Source of the DNA: Bullifex porci
GTDB lineage: Bacteria > Spirochaetota > Spirochaetia > Sphaerochaetales > Sphaerochaetaceae
Assembly: GCF_009695635.1 (NCBI RefSeq)
Contig: NZ_VUNN01000014.1
Location: forward strand, 1 to 60,058
DNA: 60,058 bases
Reading direction: 5' to 3'
Notes under the pieces: generated by a model
What the model was told of the DNA's origin: nothing
The model's input: only the letters and a program-made list of their open reading frames with translations
Databases searched by the model: none
Shown here: positions 44,396-52,483 of the stretch, piece by piece
Position numbering within the stretch: the stretch's first letter is position 1
How the letters are laid out: every line of letters begins with the position of its first letter
Position numbers and translations under genes: made by a program

Positions 44396-44491
44396 TAAAT
44401 CTTAGAGGTCTTAATAGATAATCTTTATGATTAAACCGTTAAGGAATTAGGCTTGAATTTCAAGCATATAGTAATATTGCATTACTATTAA
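44396..44491 (+). pseudogene. Relic of an Rpn-type nuclease gene
   Basis: About 95 bases match pieces of the gene at 4433-5317 (the region coding KSLEVLVDNLYDSTVKE, then LESQAYS, then IASLLI) with internal deletions and an in-frame stop. It cannot be functional. Confidence 0.75.
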
Positions 44492-44492
44492 T

Positions 44493-44648
44493 GGACATGT
44501 GTGGCAGGGTACCAAAGACCTCCGTGTCCGTGAGTGGACCTGCCCGGAATGCGGGGTGTATCACGACAGGGACGTGAATGCCGCGGTGAACATACTCGCT
44601 GAGGCAAAGCGTATCATGAACCGAATGGAACAGGCGAAGGACGCCTAG
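44493..44648 (+). pseudogene. C-terminal relic of a TnpB (IS200/IS605) gene
   Basis: The frame reads [32 protein letters not shown] and ends AKDA-stop. [20 protein letters not shown] is the end of the TnpB/OrfB zinc ribbon and third RuvC motif. Only about 51 codons remain. The fragment is much richer in G and C than its surroundings, pointing to a foreign source. Nothing resembling an intact right end or guide RNA could be confirmed behind it. Confidence 0.85.
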
Positions 44649-44668
44649 ATGTTTATAGTAGGATTTAT

Positions 44669-44711
44669 TTCAGCATAGTTACCAATAGGAATTCAGCATA
44701 GTTACCAATAG
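44669..44711 (+). repeat. Two 20-bp direct repeats, probable end of an IS21-type element
   Basis: TTCAGCATAGTTACCAATAG occurs at 44669-44688 and again, without mismatch, at 44692-44711 (23-base period). IS21 elements carry such multiple terminal repeats before istA, and an istA fragment follows. Confidence 0.75.
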
Positions 44712-44799
44712 AGAAAGGGACAGTTGCAACAAGCTTGTCCCACGAAAGAAACTCTTAGCAACGTACATCAAAAAAAAGCTAAGGAGTTTCAAAGGAAAG

Positions 44800-44934
44800 A
44801 TGCTGAAAATGTCCCAAGTAACAAGTATAAGGGAACAATGGAGCGAAGGAAAGACGATTAGCGAGATAGCAAGAACGCAATTAAAATACGGGATAATAAT
44901 CTCTACAGAAGCATATAATATGATTGTGGAATAG
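44800..44934 (+). pseudogene. N-terminal relic of an IS21 transposase (istA)
   Basis: MLKMSQVTSIREQWSEGKT followed by ISEIARTQ is the helix-turn-helix start of IstA proteins. AAAGGA precedes the ATG. After about 28 codons similarity is lost and the frame stops at 44932. The rest of the element is missing; the junction is close to the repeats before DUF4143 copy C. Confidence 0.75.
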
Positions 44935-45051
44935 AAAAATGCAACAAATCACAAAAATCTATTTCAATGTCCTGCTGACATATTGATTTTTGAAGTCTAT
45001 TTGGATGTAATAGAATAGAAAAGCGCAACATGTTGCAAAAATCTTTTTCAA
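44929..45051 (+). repeat. Two 39-bp direct repeats upstream of DUF4143 copy C
   Basis: Copies at 44929-44967 and 45013-45051 (84-base period) begin GAATAGAAAA and end TTTCAA; about 32 of 39 positions match. The second contains the perfect 12-bp palindrome GCAACATGTTGC (45025-45036 region) and runs directly into the ribosome binding site AAGGAGG. Confidence 0.8.
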
Positions 45052-45063
45052 GGAGGTTTTGAG

Positions 45064-46359
45064 ATGGAGATTCGCAGAGATTTTTATTTGGATAAATTGA
45101 TAAAAAGAAAGAATAATGGACTGATTAAGGTAATTACCGGTATTCGCCGATGTGGTAAATCCTATTTGCTGAATAATCTGTTTTATCATCACTTATTAGA
45201 AAGCGGAATTGATGCAGACCACATTATCCGTTTTGCTTTTGATTCAGCAGATGATCTTTATCTGATTGGAGAAAGCCTGATCCAAATTGAAAAGGAAAAG
45301 CGTGGAGTTGACCCTGAAAAGTTCATGGCATATATCCGTTCCAAGGTTGTAGGCGAAGGAATGTATTATCTGCTACTTGATGAAATTCAGATGTTGGATT
45401 GCTTTGAAGCTGTTCTGAATGGCTATCTACGTAAAGATAATATGGATGTATTTGTGACTGGAAGTAACGCAAAACTTTTGTCCAAAGATATAGCCACCGA
45501 GTTCGCCGGTCGTGGAGACGAGGTTCACATGTATCCGCTGAGTTTTGCAGAATTTATGACCGTTTACACCGGCGATAAATACATGGGCTTGTCTGAGTAT
45601 ATGATGTATGGTGGTATTCCTCTGGTCGTTCTTCGTGAGGGAGCGAATGATAAGGCAGTTGCATTGCAGAATATGTTCAATGAAATTTATCTTCGAGATA
45701 TTACCAAACGTAACCGAGTAAAGAACATCGGAGAACTGGAAGATCTTCTGAATATTCTTTCCTCTGCCATTGGCTCACTGACCAATCCGGAAAAATTGAA
45801 GAATACTTTCAAGACCGTAAAAAAATCCAGAATCACTTCTGCTACCATTAAGAAATATCTGGATTATTTTGAGGATTCTTTCTTGATTGAATTAGCACAA
45901 AGATATGACATTAAAGGGAAGGCATATATTGAAACTCCGAAGAAATATTATTTTTCCGATCTTGGCCTTCGTAATGCCAGAATTAATTTCCGTCAATTCG
46001 AGCAGACTCATTCTATGGAGAATGTAATTTACAACGAACTTCGTATGCGTGGCTATAGCGTGGATGTAGGTGTAATACCGATTGCAGAGCGAGATCAGGA
46101 TGGTAAGGTTATCCGCAAACAACTTGAAGTCGATTTTGTATGTAATCTTGGTTCTTCTAGATACTACATTCAGTCTGCATACTCGCTGCCAGATGAAGCG
46201 AAGCGTACTCAGGAAATAAGGCCGTTCAGAAAGATTGATGATTCTTTCAAAAAGATTGTTATCACAAAAGATATTGTTCAGCCATATTATGATGACTATG
46301 GTATCTTGACTGTAAACATTTATGACTTCCTCCTTGATCCGCAAATTCTTGAAAAATAA
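45064..46359 (+). CDS. AAA ATPase with C-terminal DUF4143 (copy C)
   Basis: 431 residues. Walker A GIRRCGKSYLL near 24-34, Walker B YLLLDEIQMLDCF near 100, sensor VFVTGSNAKLL; RGDEVHMYPLSFAEF is a standard block of the group. The C-terminal nuclease-like domain has QLEVDFVCNLGSSRYYIQSAYS, where the usual ExK is changed to Q-S (compare EVKSS in copy A and EIKLG in copy B). AAGGAGG lies 6 bases before the ATG. It sits among IS relics and has higher GC than the flanks. Confidence 0.88.
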   Translation: MEIRRDFYLDKLIKRKNNGLIKVITGIRRCGKSYLLNNLFYHHLLESGIDADHIIRFAFDSADDLYLIGESLIQIEKEKRGVDPEKFMAYIRSKVVGEGMYYLLLDEIQMLDCFEAVLNGYLRKDNMDVFVTGSNAKLLSKDIATEFAGRGDEVHMYPLSFAEFMTVYTGDKYMGLSEYMMYGGIPLVVLREGANDKAVALQNMFNEIYLRDITKRNRVKNIGELEDLLNILSSAIGSLTNPEKLKNTFKTVKKSRITSATIKKYLDYFEDSFLIELAQRYDIKGKAYIETPKKYYFSDLGLRNARINFRQFEQTHSMENVIYNELRMRGYSVDVGVIPIAERDQDGKVIRKQLEVDFVCNLGSSRYYIQSAYSLPDEAKRTQEIRPFRKIDDSFKKIVITKDIVQPYYDDYGILTVNIYDFLLDPQILEK

Positions 46360-46459
46360 ACAATGTAAACTCATGTTGCAAATCCCAGTTTTGAACTATT
46401 TCTGTTGCTCCATTTGCGAAAACTCTTTTCAAGAAATAATTGAGCCAAACGCAGATTCT

Positions 46460-46699
46460 ATATTGAGAAATCAAAAAGAATGTAAGGAACGAAGATATAT
46501 TGATAAACTATTTTCAAAAGTTAGTAGTATTAATGCCAAGCAAAACCCTGAAGTTGGAAAGCTTGCAGAAAAGCTTGATATTGCAATTTCTGAGGAATGC
46601 AATGTTAATTAGGAAATTCAAAAGGCAATTGGCCAGCTAACCAGCAATGTTGGAAAAGTGATTCAGTCTATCCGTGATGATGCAGATTTTGATGATTAA
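46460..46699 (+). pseudogene. Broken small gene of unknown family
   Basis: One frame reads IDKLFSKVSSINAKQNPEV, then GKLAEKLDIAISEECNVN, a TAG stop at 46610, and continues in the same frame EIQKAIGQLTSNVGKVIQS to a stop at 46697. The steady helical, charged pattern on both sides of the stop suggests one former protein. Its last codons overlap a possible small membrane protein. No family recognised. Confidence 0.45.
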
Positions 46700-46787
46700 A
46701 ACTTATTCTTTCATGCTGCATGCTCTATTTGGGTTCATTACGTCTTTCCTTGTGTTCTTGCTGGCGCCAATCATTATTGCTTTCTAA
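46692..46787 (+). CDS. Possible 31-residue single-span membrane peptide
   Basis: MIKTYSFMLHALFGFITSF continues LVFLLAPIIIAF to a stop at 46785. Almost the whole peptide is one hydrophobic helix. Its ATG overlaps the end of the preceding broken frame (GATGATTAA), the pattern of a coupled gene pair. It may be a leftover of a longer membrane protein, or a small membrane peptide; no ribosome binding site is evident. Confidence 0.3.
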   Translation: MIKTYSFMLHALFGFITSFLVFLLAPIIIAF

Positions 46788-46792
46788 AAAAA

Positions 46793-46831
46793 TGACCTTC
46801 TAATTGGATTTTTGCTCCAAATAGAAGGTCA
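46793..46831 (-). terminator. Terminator of ohyA
   Basis: TGACCTTCTA pairs perfectly with TAGAAGGTCA, extended by ATTGGA/TCCAAA; on the minus strand seven Ts follow. Confidence 0.85.
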
Positions 46832-46844
46832 CAAGTCAAAATAA

Positions 46845-48638
46845 CTATTTAATTAATCCACTTTCCTTTAATAAAAGCTCTAAATCACTACCCTTTATTG
46901 CCTTTAATACATTCTTTAAAAGTATCTTCTCCTTAAAGTCTAGAGGAAGCTCATCAACACTCTTTTTATCTACAGAGTAGTAGCACGCTCTCAGTAGCTC
47001 TCTAATATCATATTTTGATCCCCAAACCTCAGGCACACCTCTATCGACATTTAATAGAGTATAAGCTGCCTCCATACCAGTTCTAATAGAGTACTCAGTT
47101 GTGAAAATAGTATCTCTAGGAGTTTCAGCAAATTGACCAATGAAAGCAAAGTTTACAGCATTATCAACAACTACCTTAGGTCTATCACTCTCCTTTCTAG
47201 GCTGGAAGAAAGCATTAATATATGGCATATAGCAGGTAGTAGTATTACATGCATTAGCAGCCTTAGCTTCAATCTTCGATTGATCAAGACCAATGTGGTA
47301 AAGCCACTCCTCACAAACCTCCTTACCACTACACTCTCTCATTGGCTTTTTAATCCAGTTACCCTCTTTATTAGTATTTAGTGAGTAAAGCCAAATTAAA
47401 ACTGTATTCTTATCTTGACTCTTGAACTGTGGCTGACGGTTGATAGTCCAAGATAAATACCAATTTTTTGTACTATCCTTAACTGTTACAATACCACCTG
47501 TAGTTACTTTTCCAGAGCGAGGATCTCTCTTACAGATATTCATTATCTTATCGATTATCTCTTCATCACTAGTTGCTACAGTTGCACTCATCCAATTAGT
47601 AGCATTAATGTCAGAGCAGAATGCATCAGGGTTTCCATATTCACCATTAGTAGCTTGAGACGCAATATTCTTCCACATATCCCAAGACTCACCACTACCA
47701 TTTTTAATATGTGATAAATCAGGTGCATGATCTTGGTCTCCATAGCAGGATGTATCTGTACAGCATCCATTAGTAATAAAAACTAAATCATCCTCACAGA
47801 GGTCTATAGAGCTTTCTTTACCATCCTTAATATAGATAATTTTCTTAGCAACTCTCTTACCATCAATATTATCAATAATTACATTTTTAACATCAAAGCC
47901 ATACTCAATCTTAACACCACCCTGCTCTAAGTATTTTACAAGAGGGAGTATCATAGATTCATATTGGTTATACTTTGTGAATCTTAATGCTGTAAAATCA
48001 GGAAGCCCATCTATATGGTGTACATATCTACATAGATATCTCTTCATCTCAAGCGCTGAAGCCCAAGGCTGGAAAGCAAACATTGTTTGCCAATAGAGCC
48101 AGAAATTAGTTTCAAAGAAGGATGCAGGAAGAACCTCATTGATCTTCTTATCCTCTAAATCCTTTTCAGGTGTGATAAATAGCTTAGAAAGAGCTAAAGC
48201 AGAGTCCTTATCCAAGTTAAAAAGCTTATCTGTATGAGCATCCTCACCACAATTAACAGTTGCTCTACAAAGTGAGTAGTTAGGATCCTTCTTATTTAAA
48301 TAGTAATACTCATCGAGTACGCTTAGCCCTGGGTTCTCAATAGAAGGCACAGAGCGATAAAGGTCCCACATACACTCAAAGTGGTTATCCATCTCTCTAC
48401 CACCTCTCATGTAAAAGCCCTTAGTTACATCCTTTCTACCATCACAGCTTCCACCTGCGAGCTCTAGCTTCTCAAGTAGGTGGATATGCTCACCCTTCAT
48501 TTGACCATCTCTTAATAGATAAAAGGCAGCAGAAAGTCCTGCGAGTCCTGTACCAATAATATATGCAGACTTTCTATCAACTCCCGCTGGCTTCTCTGGT
48601 CTTGCAAATGCTTCATAATTTCCTGCTGAATAATACAT
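46845..48638 (-). CDS. ohyA: Oleate hydratase (FAD-dependent, MCRA family)
   Basis: 597-residue flavoenzyme adding water to cis-9 double bonds of free fatty acids, giving 10-hydroxystearate from oleate; gut bacteria use it to detoxify unsaturated fatty acids. FAD-binding start AYIIGTGLAGLSAAFYLL near 26-43, then LLEKLELAGGSCDG, MRGGREMDNHFECMWDLYRS (the family's most conserved block) and INRQPQFKSQDKNTVLIWLYS. GGAGG lies 7 bases before the ATG. Its TTGACA/TATACA promoter overlaps an operator palindrome next to a TetR gene. Confidence 0.95.
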   Translation of the reverse strand: MYYSAGNYEAFARPEKPAGVDRKSAYIIGTGLAGLSAAFYLLRDGQMKGEHIHLLEKLELAGGSCDGRKDVTKGFYMRGGREMDNHFECMWDLYRSVPSIENPGLSVLDEYYYLNKKDPNYSLCRATVNCGEDAHTDKLFNLDKDSALALSKLFITPEKDLEDKKINEVLPASFFETNFWLYWQTMFAFQPWASALEMKRYLCRYVHHIDGLPDFTALRFTKYNQYESMILPLVKYLEQGGVKIEYGFDVKNVIIDNIDGKRVAKKIIYIKDGKESSIDLCEDDLVFITNGCCTDTSCYGDQDHAPDLSHIKNGSGESWDMWKNIASQATNGEYGNPDAFCSDINATNWMSATVATSDEEIIDKIMNICKRDPRSGKVTTGGIVTVKDSTKNWYLSWTINRQPQFKSQDKNTVLIWLYSLNTNKEGNWIKKPMRECSGKEVCEEWLYHIGLDQSKIEAKAANACNTTTCYMPYINAFFQPRKESDRPKVVVDNAVNFAFIGQFAETPRDTIFTTEYSIRTGMEAAYTLLNVDRGVPEVWGSKYDIRELLRACYYSVDKKSVDELPLDFKEKILLKNVLKAIKGSDLELLLKESGLIK

Positions 48639-48694
48639 CTTAAATCCTCCATAAATTCTTTATGGCTAAAAGATAATCTTGTAGGAAAAAGAAA

Positions 48695-48741
48695 TGTATA
48701 AGCAATAATTTTAACTTGTCAAATTATGTGACAAGTTAAAA
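48695..48741 (-). promoter_or_regulatory. ohyA promoter with overlapping TetR-type operator
   Basis: -35 TTGACA (48722-48717), 16-base spacer, -10 TATACA (48700-48695). TTTTAACTTGTCA (48709-48721) and TGACAAGTTAAAA (48729-48741) form a perfect 13-bp inverted repeat with 7-base spacer covering the -35; the symmetry extends outwards through CAAT/ATTG. The TetR-family gene just upstream is the likely binder. Confidence 0.75.
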
Positions 48742-48782
48742 TCATTGGGGTCTTTTTAGACAAAACTAGTAATTTGTATAGC

Positions 48783-49346
48783 TTAATACGCGGCATTAAT
48801 TAAAGCCTTTTGAATAGTTCCATGGATAATTGAATCAAGCTTATTAACAATTAACGATGCATCCATCTCCATACCCTTATCTATCCAATCAAGGACGAGA
48901 CCAACAAAGGAATATTTAAAGAAGTTTGCGACAAATAGCTTATCCTCATCACGTACCTTAAGCTTTAGCTCCTTAACCTTTTCCTCAACTACCGCATTAA
49001 GTAAATCAAGAGTAATACTATATAGGTACTCTGTAATATACTCTCTTGGTACATGATGATAGATATTTAAGATGAAAACCTTATCCTTTTTAATAGTTTC
49101 AAAAACAGCTAGATAGCCCTTTTGCCACGTTGAATAGGTTTTATTACCCTTAACTAATTTTTCAGCATCACTAATAAGTGTCCACCGAACTAAATCAATT
49201 ATATCCTGAAAATGGTAATAGAACGTTTGTCTATTAATACCACATCTAGATGCAATATCTTGAATTGTGATCTTATTAAGAGGCTTTTCTAAGACTATCT
49301 CCTTTAAAGCATAGGAGATAGCCATCTTAGTTGTATTACTGCTCAT
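48783..49346 (-). CDS. TetR-family transcriptional regulator
   Basis: 187 residues. The N-terminal helix-turn-helix is clear (KITIQDIASRCGINRQTFYYHFQDI, about 25-49); the C-terminal domain resembles the DhaS-like group (ITEYLYSITLDLLN, FFKYSFVGLVLDWIDKGM). It lies upstream of ohyA on the same strand with the operator between them, so it probably controls ohyA in response to a fatty acid. A weak promoter TTGCAT, 17 bases, TAAACC ends 6 bases before the ATG. Confidence 0.88.
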   Translation of the reverse strand: MSSNTTKMAISYALKEIVLEKPLNKITIQDIASRCGINRQTFYYHFQDIIDLVRWTLISDAEKLVKGNKTYSTWQKGYLAVFETIKKDKVFILNIYHHVPREYITEYLYSITLDLLNAVVEEKVKELKLKVRDEDKLFVANFFKYSFVGLVLDWIDKGMEMDASLIVNKLDSIIHGTIQKALINAAY

Positions 49347-49389
49347 ATTTAAGGTTTATCATTTACTTAAATTGAATGCAAGTTTATGT

Positions 49390-50946
49390 TTATTTTTCAA
49401 AAGCCTCTATCTCTTCTCTTTTACAAGAAACAAATAGCATTTTAATTAGTGATATAATCATCAATATTACTAAAAGTGCAATAACAGTACCTAAAGCTAC
49501 AACTATATATCTAACGCCATCATTACCCTTAGCGCCTGATGCATATGCCATTAATAGAAATGAGAGTAAGCCAATAGCACAGCCCCATACAATTTTTAAT
49601 CTTGCAGGAGCCTCATCACCTATCTTTTTATCCTTCATGCATAGTGCTGATAACACAGTAATTCCATTATCTGCAGAGGTTGAAAAGGAAATTAGCATAA
49701 TAAATAGATTAATAGGTATTAATAGCTTATATAGAGGGAGGTTTTGCATAAAGGTCCAAATACCCGCATAGGTTCCATCTTTAGCTATAGCACCTGCTAT
49801 ATCTGCAACCCCTGTTAGTTGCCAATTCATAGCACAGCCACCAAATACAGAGAACCAAACAAAAGCAAAAATACTTGGCATAATCCAGTTAACTATTAAA
49901 AACTCTCTAACAGTTCTTCCATATGAAATCTGTGCAAGGAAAACACTTGTAACTGGTGCATAAGCAATCCAAAAGGCCCAAGTATAAACTGTCCACCATT
50001 TAACTAATCTCTCACCTCCAATACTACCTGTATCAAATAGCCAGAATGAGATATTTTTCATCCAATAGCCAATTGAGGAGGTTGAAGTATTTAGGATATA
50101 TGCAGCAGCTCCTCCAAACACAAATACAAAAGCAAGTAGGAGGATGTAGAATTTAAAGTTTAAGCTTGCAAAGAACTTTATCCCCTTATCAACTCCACTT
50201 AGTGATGAGCATAGATATAGTATTGTTGAGATAACCATTATGATAAACATCAACGTTACACTCTTAGGAATGCCATATATGTTTTGTAAACAAATTGTTA
50301 CAAGACCTAAAAAGGTTCCAAGGGTACCAACTGAGCCAAGTGCAAGAGCTAAAACTGAAAAGCAATCTACAAGAGTAGAAATCACCTTATTGTGAATAAA
50401 TCTTCCTAATACAGGCTCTAAGGTATTTGAAACTGCTAATGGCTTCTTTCTATTAAAGCAAGTATAAGCAATACAAACTCCACATACTCCAAATACAGCG
50501 TAAGGTATAAAGGTCCACTCATGGAAGGTTCTTGCTAAGCCAAACATAACAGACTCAGGAGAGCCTGGTTGGATGCCATATCCATCAAGCTCGCCCCATA
50601 CACTTTCCATAAAGATTACAGGCTGAGAAATACCTGAAGAAACTATAGTAGCACCAAGTCCACCAGTTAATGTCATAGCAAACCATTGCCAAAAAGGATA
50701 CTTAGCTTTAGCATTTGGACCACCAAATCTAATATTCCCCTTCTTTGAAAAGGTCATAATAATACATAGAACTAGTACTACAACAAATATTAGCTGAAAC
50801 ATCCAGCTAAGATTTGTATATGACCAATCAAAGGCAGCTTGGAAGGTATTAATTAGGAGATGGTTATTAATTAAACCAATAATACCAGCACCTAAGACAA
50901 GAACAAAGGTTGGAATAAATACTGACTTTTTAATCTTCTCTTTCAC
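49390..50946 (-). CDS. BCCT-family carrier (betaine/carnitine/choline type)
   Basis: 518-residue membrane carrier with 12 helices. The family block is WWTVYTWAFWIAYAPVTSVF followed by LAQISYGRTVREFLIVNW (about 310-350), containing the Trp residues that hold the quaternary ammonium group. The glycine-rich helix 3 segment reads LALALGSVGTLGTFLGLVTI, divergent from the G-M-G-I-G of Na+-coupled betaine carriers, so substrate/product exchange (as in CaiT) is possible. It follows the amidohydrolase gene directly (shared base 50946). Confidence 0.9.
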   Translation of the reverse strand: MKEKIKKSVFIPTFVLVLGAGIIGLINNHLLINTFQAAFDWSYTNLSWMFQLIFVVVLVLCIIMTFSKKGNIRFGGPNAKAKYPFWQWFAMTLTGGLGATIVSSGISQPVIFMESVWGELDGYGIQPGSPESVMFGLARTFHEWTFIPYAVFGVCGVCIAYTCFNRKKPLAVSNTLEPVLGRFIHNKVISTLVDCFSVLALALGSVGTLGTFLGLVTICLQNIYGIPKSVTLMFIIMVISTILYLCSSLSGVDKGIKFFASLNFKFYILLLAFVFVFGGAAAYILNTSTSSIGYWMKNISFWLFDTGSIGGERLVKWWTVYTWAFWIAYAPVTSVFLAQISYGRTVREFLIVNWIMPSIFAFVWFSVFGGCAMNWQLTGVADIAGAIAKDGTYAGIWTFMQNLPLYKLLIPINLFIMLISFSTSADNGITVLSALCMKDKKIGDEAPARLKIVWGCAIGLLSFLLMAYASGAKGNDGVRYIVVALGTVIALLVILMIISLIKMLFVSCKREEIEAFEK

Positions 50947-52424
50947 TATTTAACATCCTTATAAAAATCATGAACATGCTTAATTAGCTCTTCATTATTT
51001 CTTCTTCCAGGATGAGCTTCCCTCCAAGCCTTAATAGAATCAGCAAGCTTATTAGCAGCTAGAGCCTCCTTTTCCTTAAAGCTCTCATCCCTATTCCAAA
51101 CAATCTTTCCATTTACGATAGTAGTAGCTACATAATCTCTTGTACCCTTCTGAACTAGGAGACGAAGAGGATCAACATAGCTATCTGCATATGGCTTATA
51201 GAGCATTGAGGAATCAATTAGTACTAAATCAGCTTTAGAGCCTTCCTTAATTACGCCCTCAGATAGACGAGCATTATCAACACTCGCTCCACCTACTGTA
51301 GCCATCTTAAGAACCTTCATGTAATCAACCTCACCATCTACACCAGTTTGTGAGTTATTGAGCCATGCAGTACGAATCTCTCTAAGGTAATCTTGGTCAT
51401 CATCATAGGCACAGCCATCAAGACCGATACCACAGGAAACGCCTAATCTATGAGCTGTATGAATATCAAAGGAGCCACTTCTTAATCTAAGATTTGAGGA
51501 AGGGTTATTTACTAATTTAGCACCACTTTGACTAATTAATTTAAAGTCCTCCTCATCTAAATAAACACTATGAGCAAAGGAAACCCATGGACCTAAGAAG
51601 CCGATATCATTGTAGTGCTTAATAAAATTCTTATTCCAAGTACGCATTGCATACTCTCTTTGATATTTAGTCTCCAAAAGATGGAGGTGAATATACATAT
51701 TATGTGATAGAGCATAATCCTTCATTGCAAGAAGCGCTTCATCACTACACCACTGACCACCATTTGGATGGAGCTGCAGCTCTGTCCAGCCAGAAGCAAT
51801 TTCATCCTTTAAGCTATAAGCAATATCTTCAACAAGCTTAAAATACTCATCAATAGACATTATCTTATCCTTAATCCCAGCTCTAAATGGCTTTCCGATC
51901 TCTTCAGGAAGACTATCTAAGAATTGCTCACGGTTATAGTAAATTCTCTTATTTTGGTCTAAATACAATGGGCATAAGATACTTCTAACACCAGCATCCA
52001 TATAGCCATGAGCGGTATCAACCATCTCTTCTTTGATATTTGCAAAACTATTTGGGTTATGACTATGAAGAACTGTGCCAACACCAGTTGATACTAATCT
52101 TAAACCATCGTAGTAGCATGCTTCATAGTGAGGAATACAAGGTAATTTATTTAAATCCTGGAGCCACATCTCAAGAGCTCTATCAAAGGCATCAAAAGCA
52201 ACAGGAGATACTCCTCTACCATGGTCATGCGCATTAGTAAAGGCAGGAAGTAATAAAATATCATCACCACCAATAACTGGTAAGCTATTATATTTATTTA
52301 AAATCTCATTGCTCTTACCAATTTCAGCAATTCTTCCATCAGAAATATATAGAGCTACATCACTATTTACTTCGCTACTTTGACCATCCCAACAGTACTT
52401 TGATTTAATTATATATTTATCCAT
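50946..52424 (-). CDS. Amidohydrolase (atrazine chlorohydrolase/cytosine deaminase type)
   Basis: 492-residue metal-dependent hydrolase. Metal ligands: AFTNAHDHGRG (HxH near 66), IHLHLLETKYQ (His near 245), VSFAHSVYL (His near 280) and GIGLDGCAYDDDQ (Asp near 333). The closing domain has GSKADLVLID and VNGKIVWNRD. Such enzymes deaminate or dechlorinate N-heterocycles and hydrolyse amides. The neighbouring BCCT carrier suggests the substrate or product carries a quaternary or tertiary amine. AGAGG precedes the ATG and lies directly behind the T run of a terminator. Confidence 0.87.
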   Translation of the reverse strand: MDKYIIKSKYCWDGQSSEVNSDVALYISDGRIAEIGKSNEILNKYNSLPVIGGDDILLLPAFTNAHDHGRGVSPVAFDAFDRALEMWLQDLNKLPCIPHYEACYYDGLRLVSTGVGTVLHSHNPNSFANIKEEMVDTAHGYMDAGVRSILCPLYLDQNKRIYYNREQFLDSLPEEIGKPFRAGIKDKIMSIDEYFKLVEDIAYSLKDEIASGWTELQLHPNGGQWCSDEALLAMKDYALSHNMYIHLHLLETKYQREYAMRTWNKNFIKHYNDIGFLGPWVSFAHSVYLDEEDFKLISQSGAKLVNNPSSNLRLRSGSFDIHTAHRLGVSCGIGLDGCAYDDDQDYLREIRTAWLNNSQTGVDGEVDYMKVLKMATVGGASVDNARLSEGVIKEGSKADLVLIDSSMLYKPYADSYVDPLRLLVQKGTRDYVATTIVNGKIVWNRDESFKEKEALAANKLADSIKAWREAHPGRRNNEELIKHVHDFYKDVK

Positions 52425-52433
52425 TTTTACCTC

Positions 52434-52472
52434 TAAAAAAATAGACGACCCCTAGCACACCTAAGAATCGCC
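52434..52472 (-). terminator. Terminator/attenuator between SDR and amidohydrolase genes
   Basis: On the minus strand GGCGA pairs with TCGTC through an interrupted stem (TC-TAG with CTA-GG, loop GTGTG), followed by TATTTTTTTAG. The amidohydrolase ribosome binding site starts right behind the T run, so part of the transcripts probably stop here. Confidence 0.65.
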
Positions 52473-52483
52473 TTTGATTATTA

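Noticed and set aside
44493-44648. Functional TnpB with guide RNA
   Set aside because: Only the last zinc-ribbon codons remain; the catalytic core is absent and no intact element end is visible.
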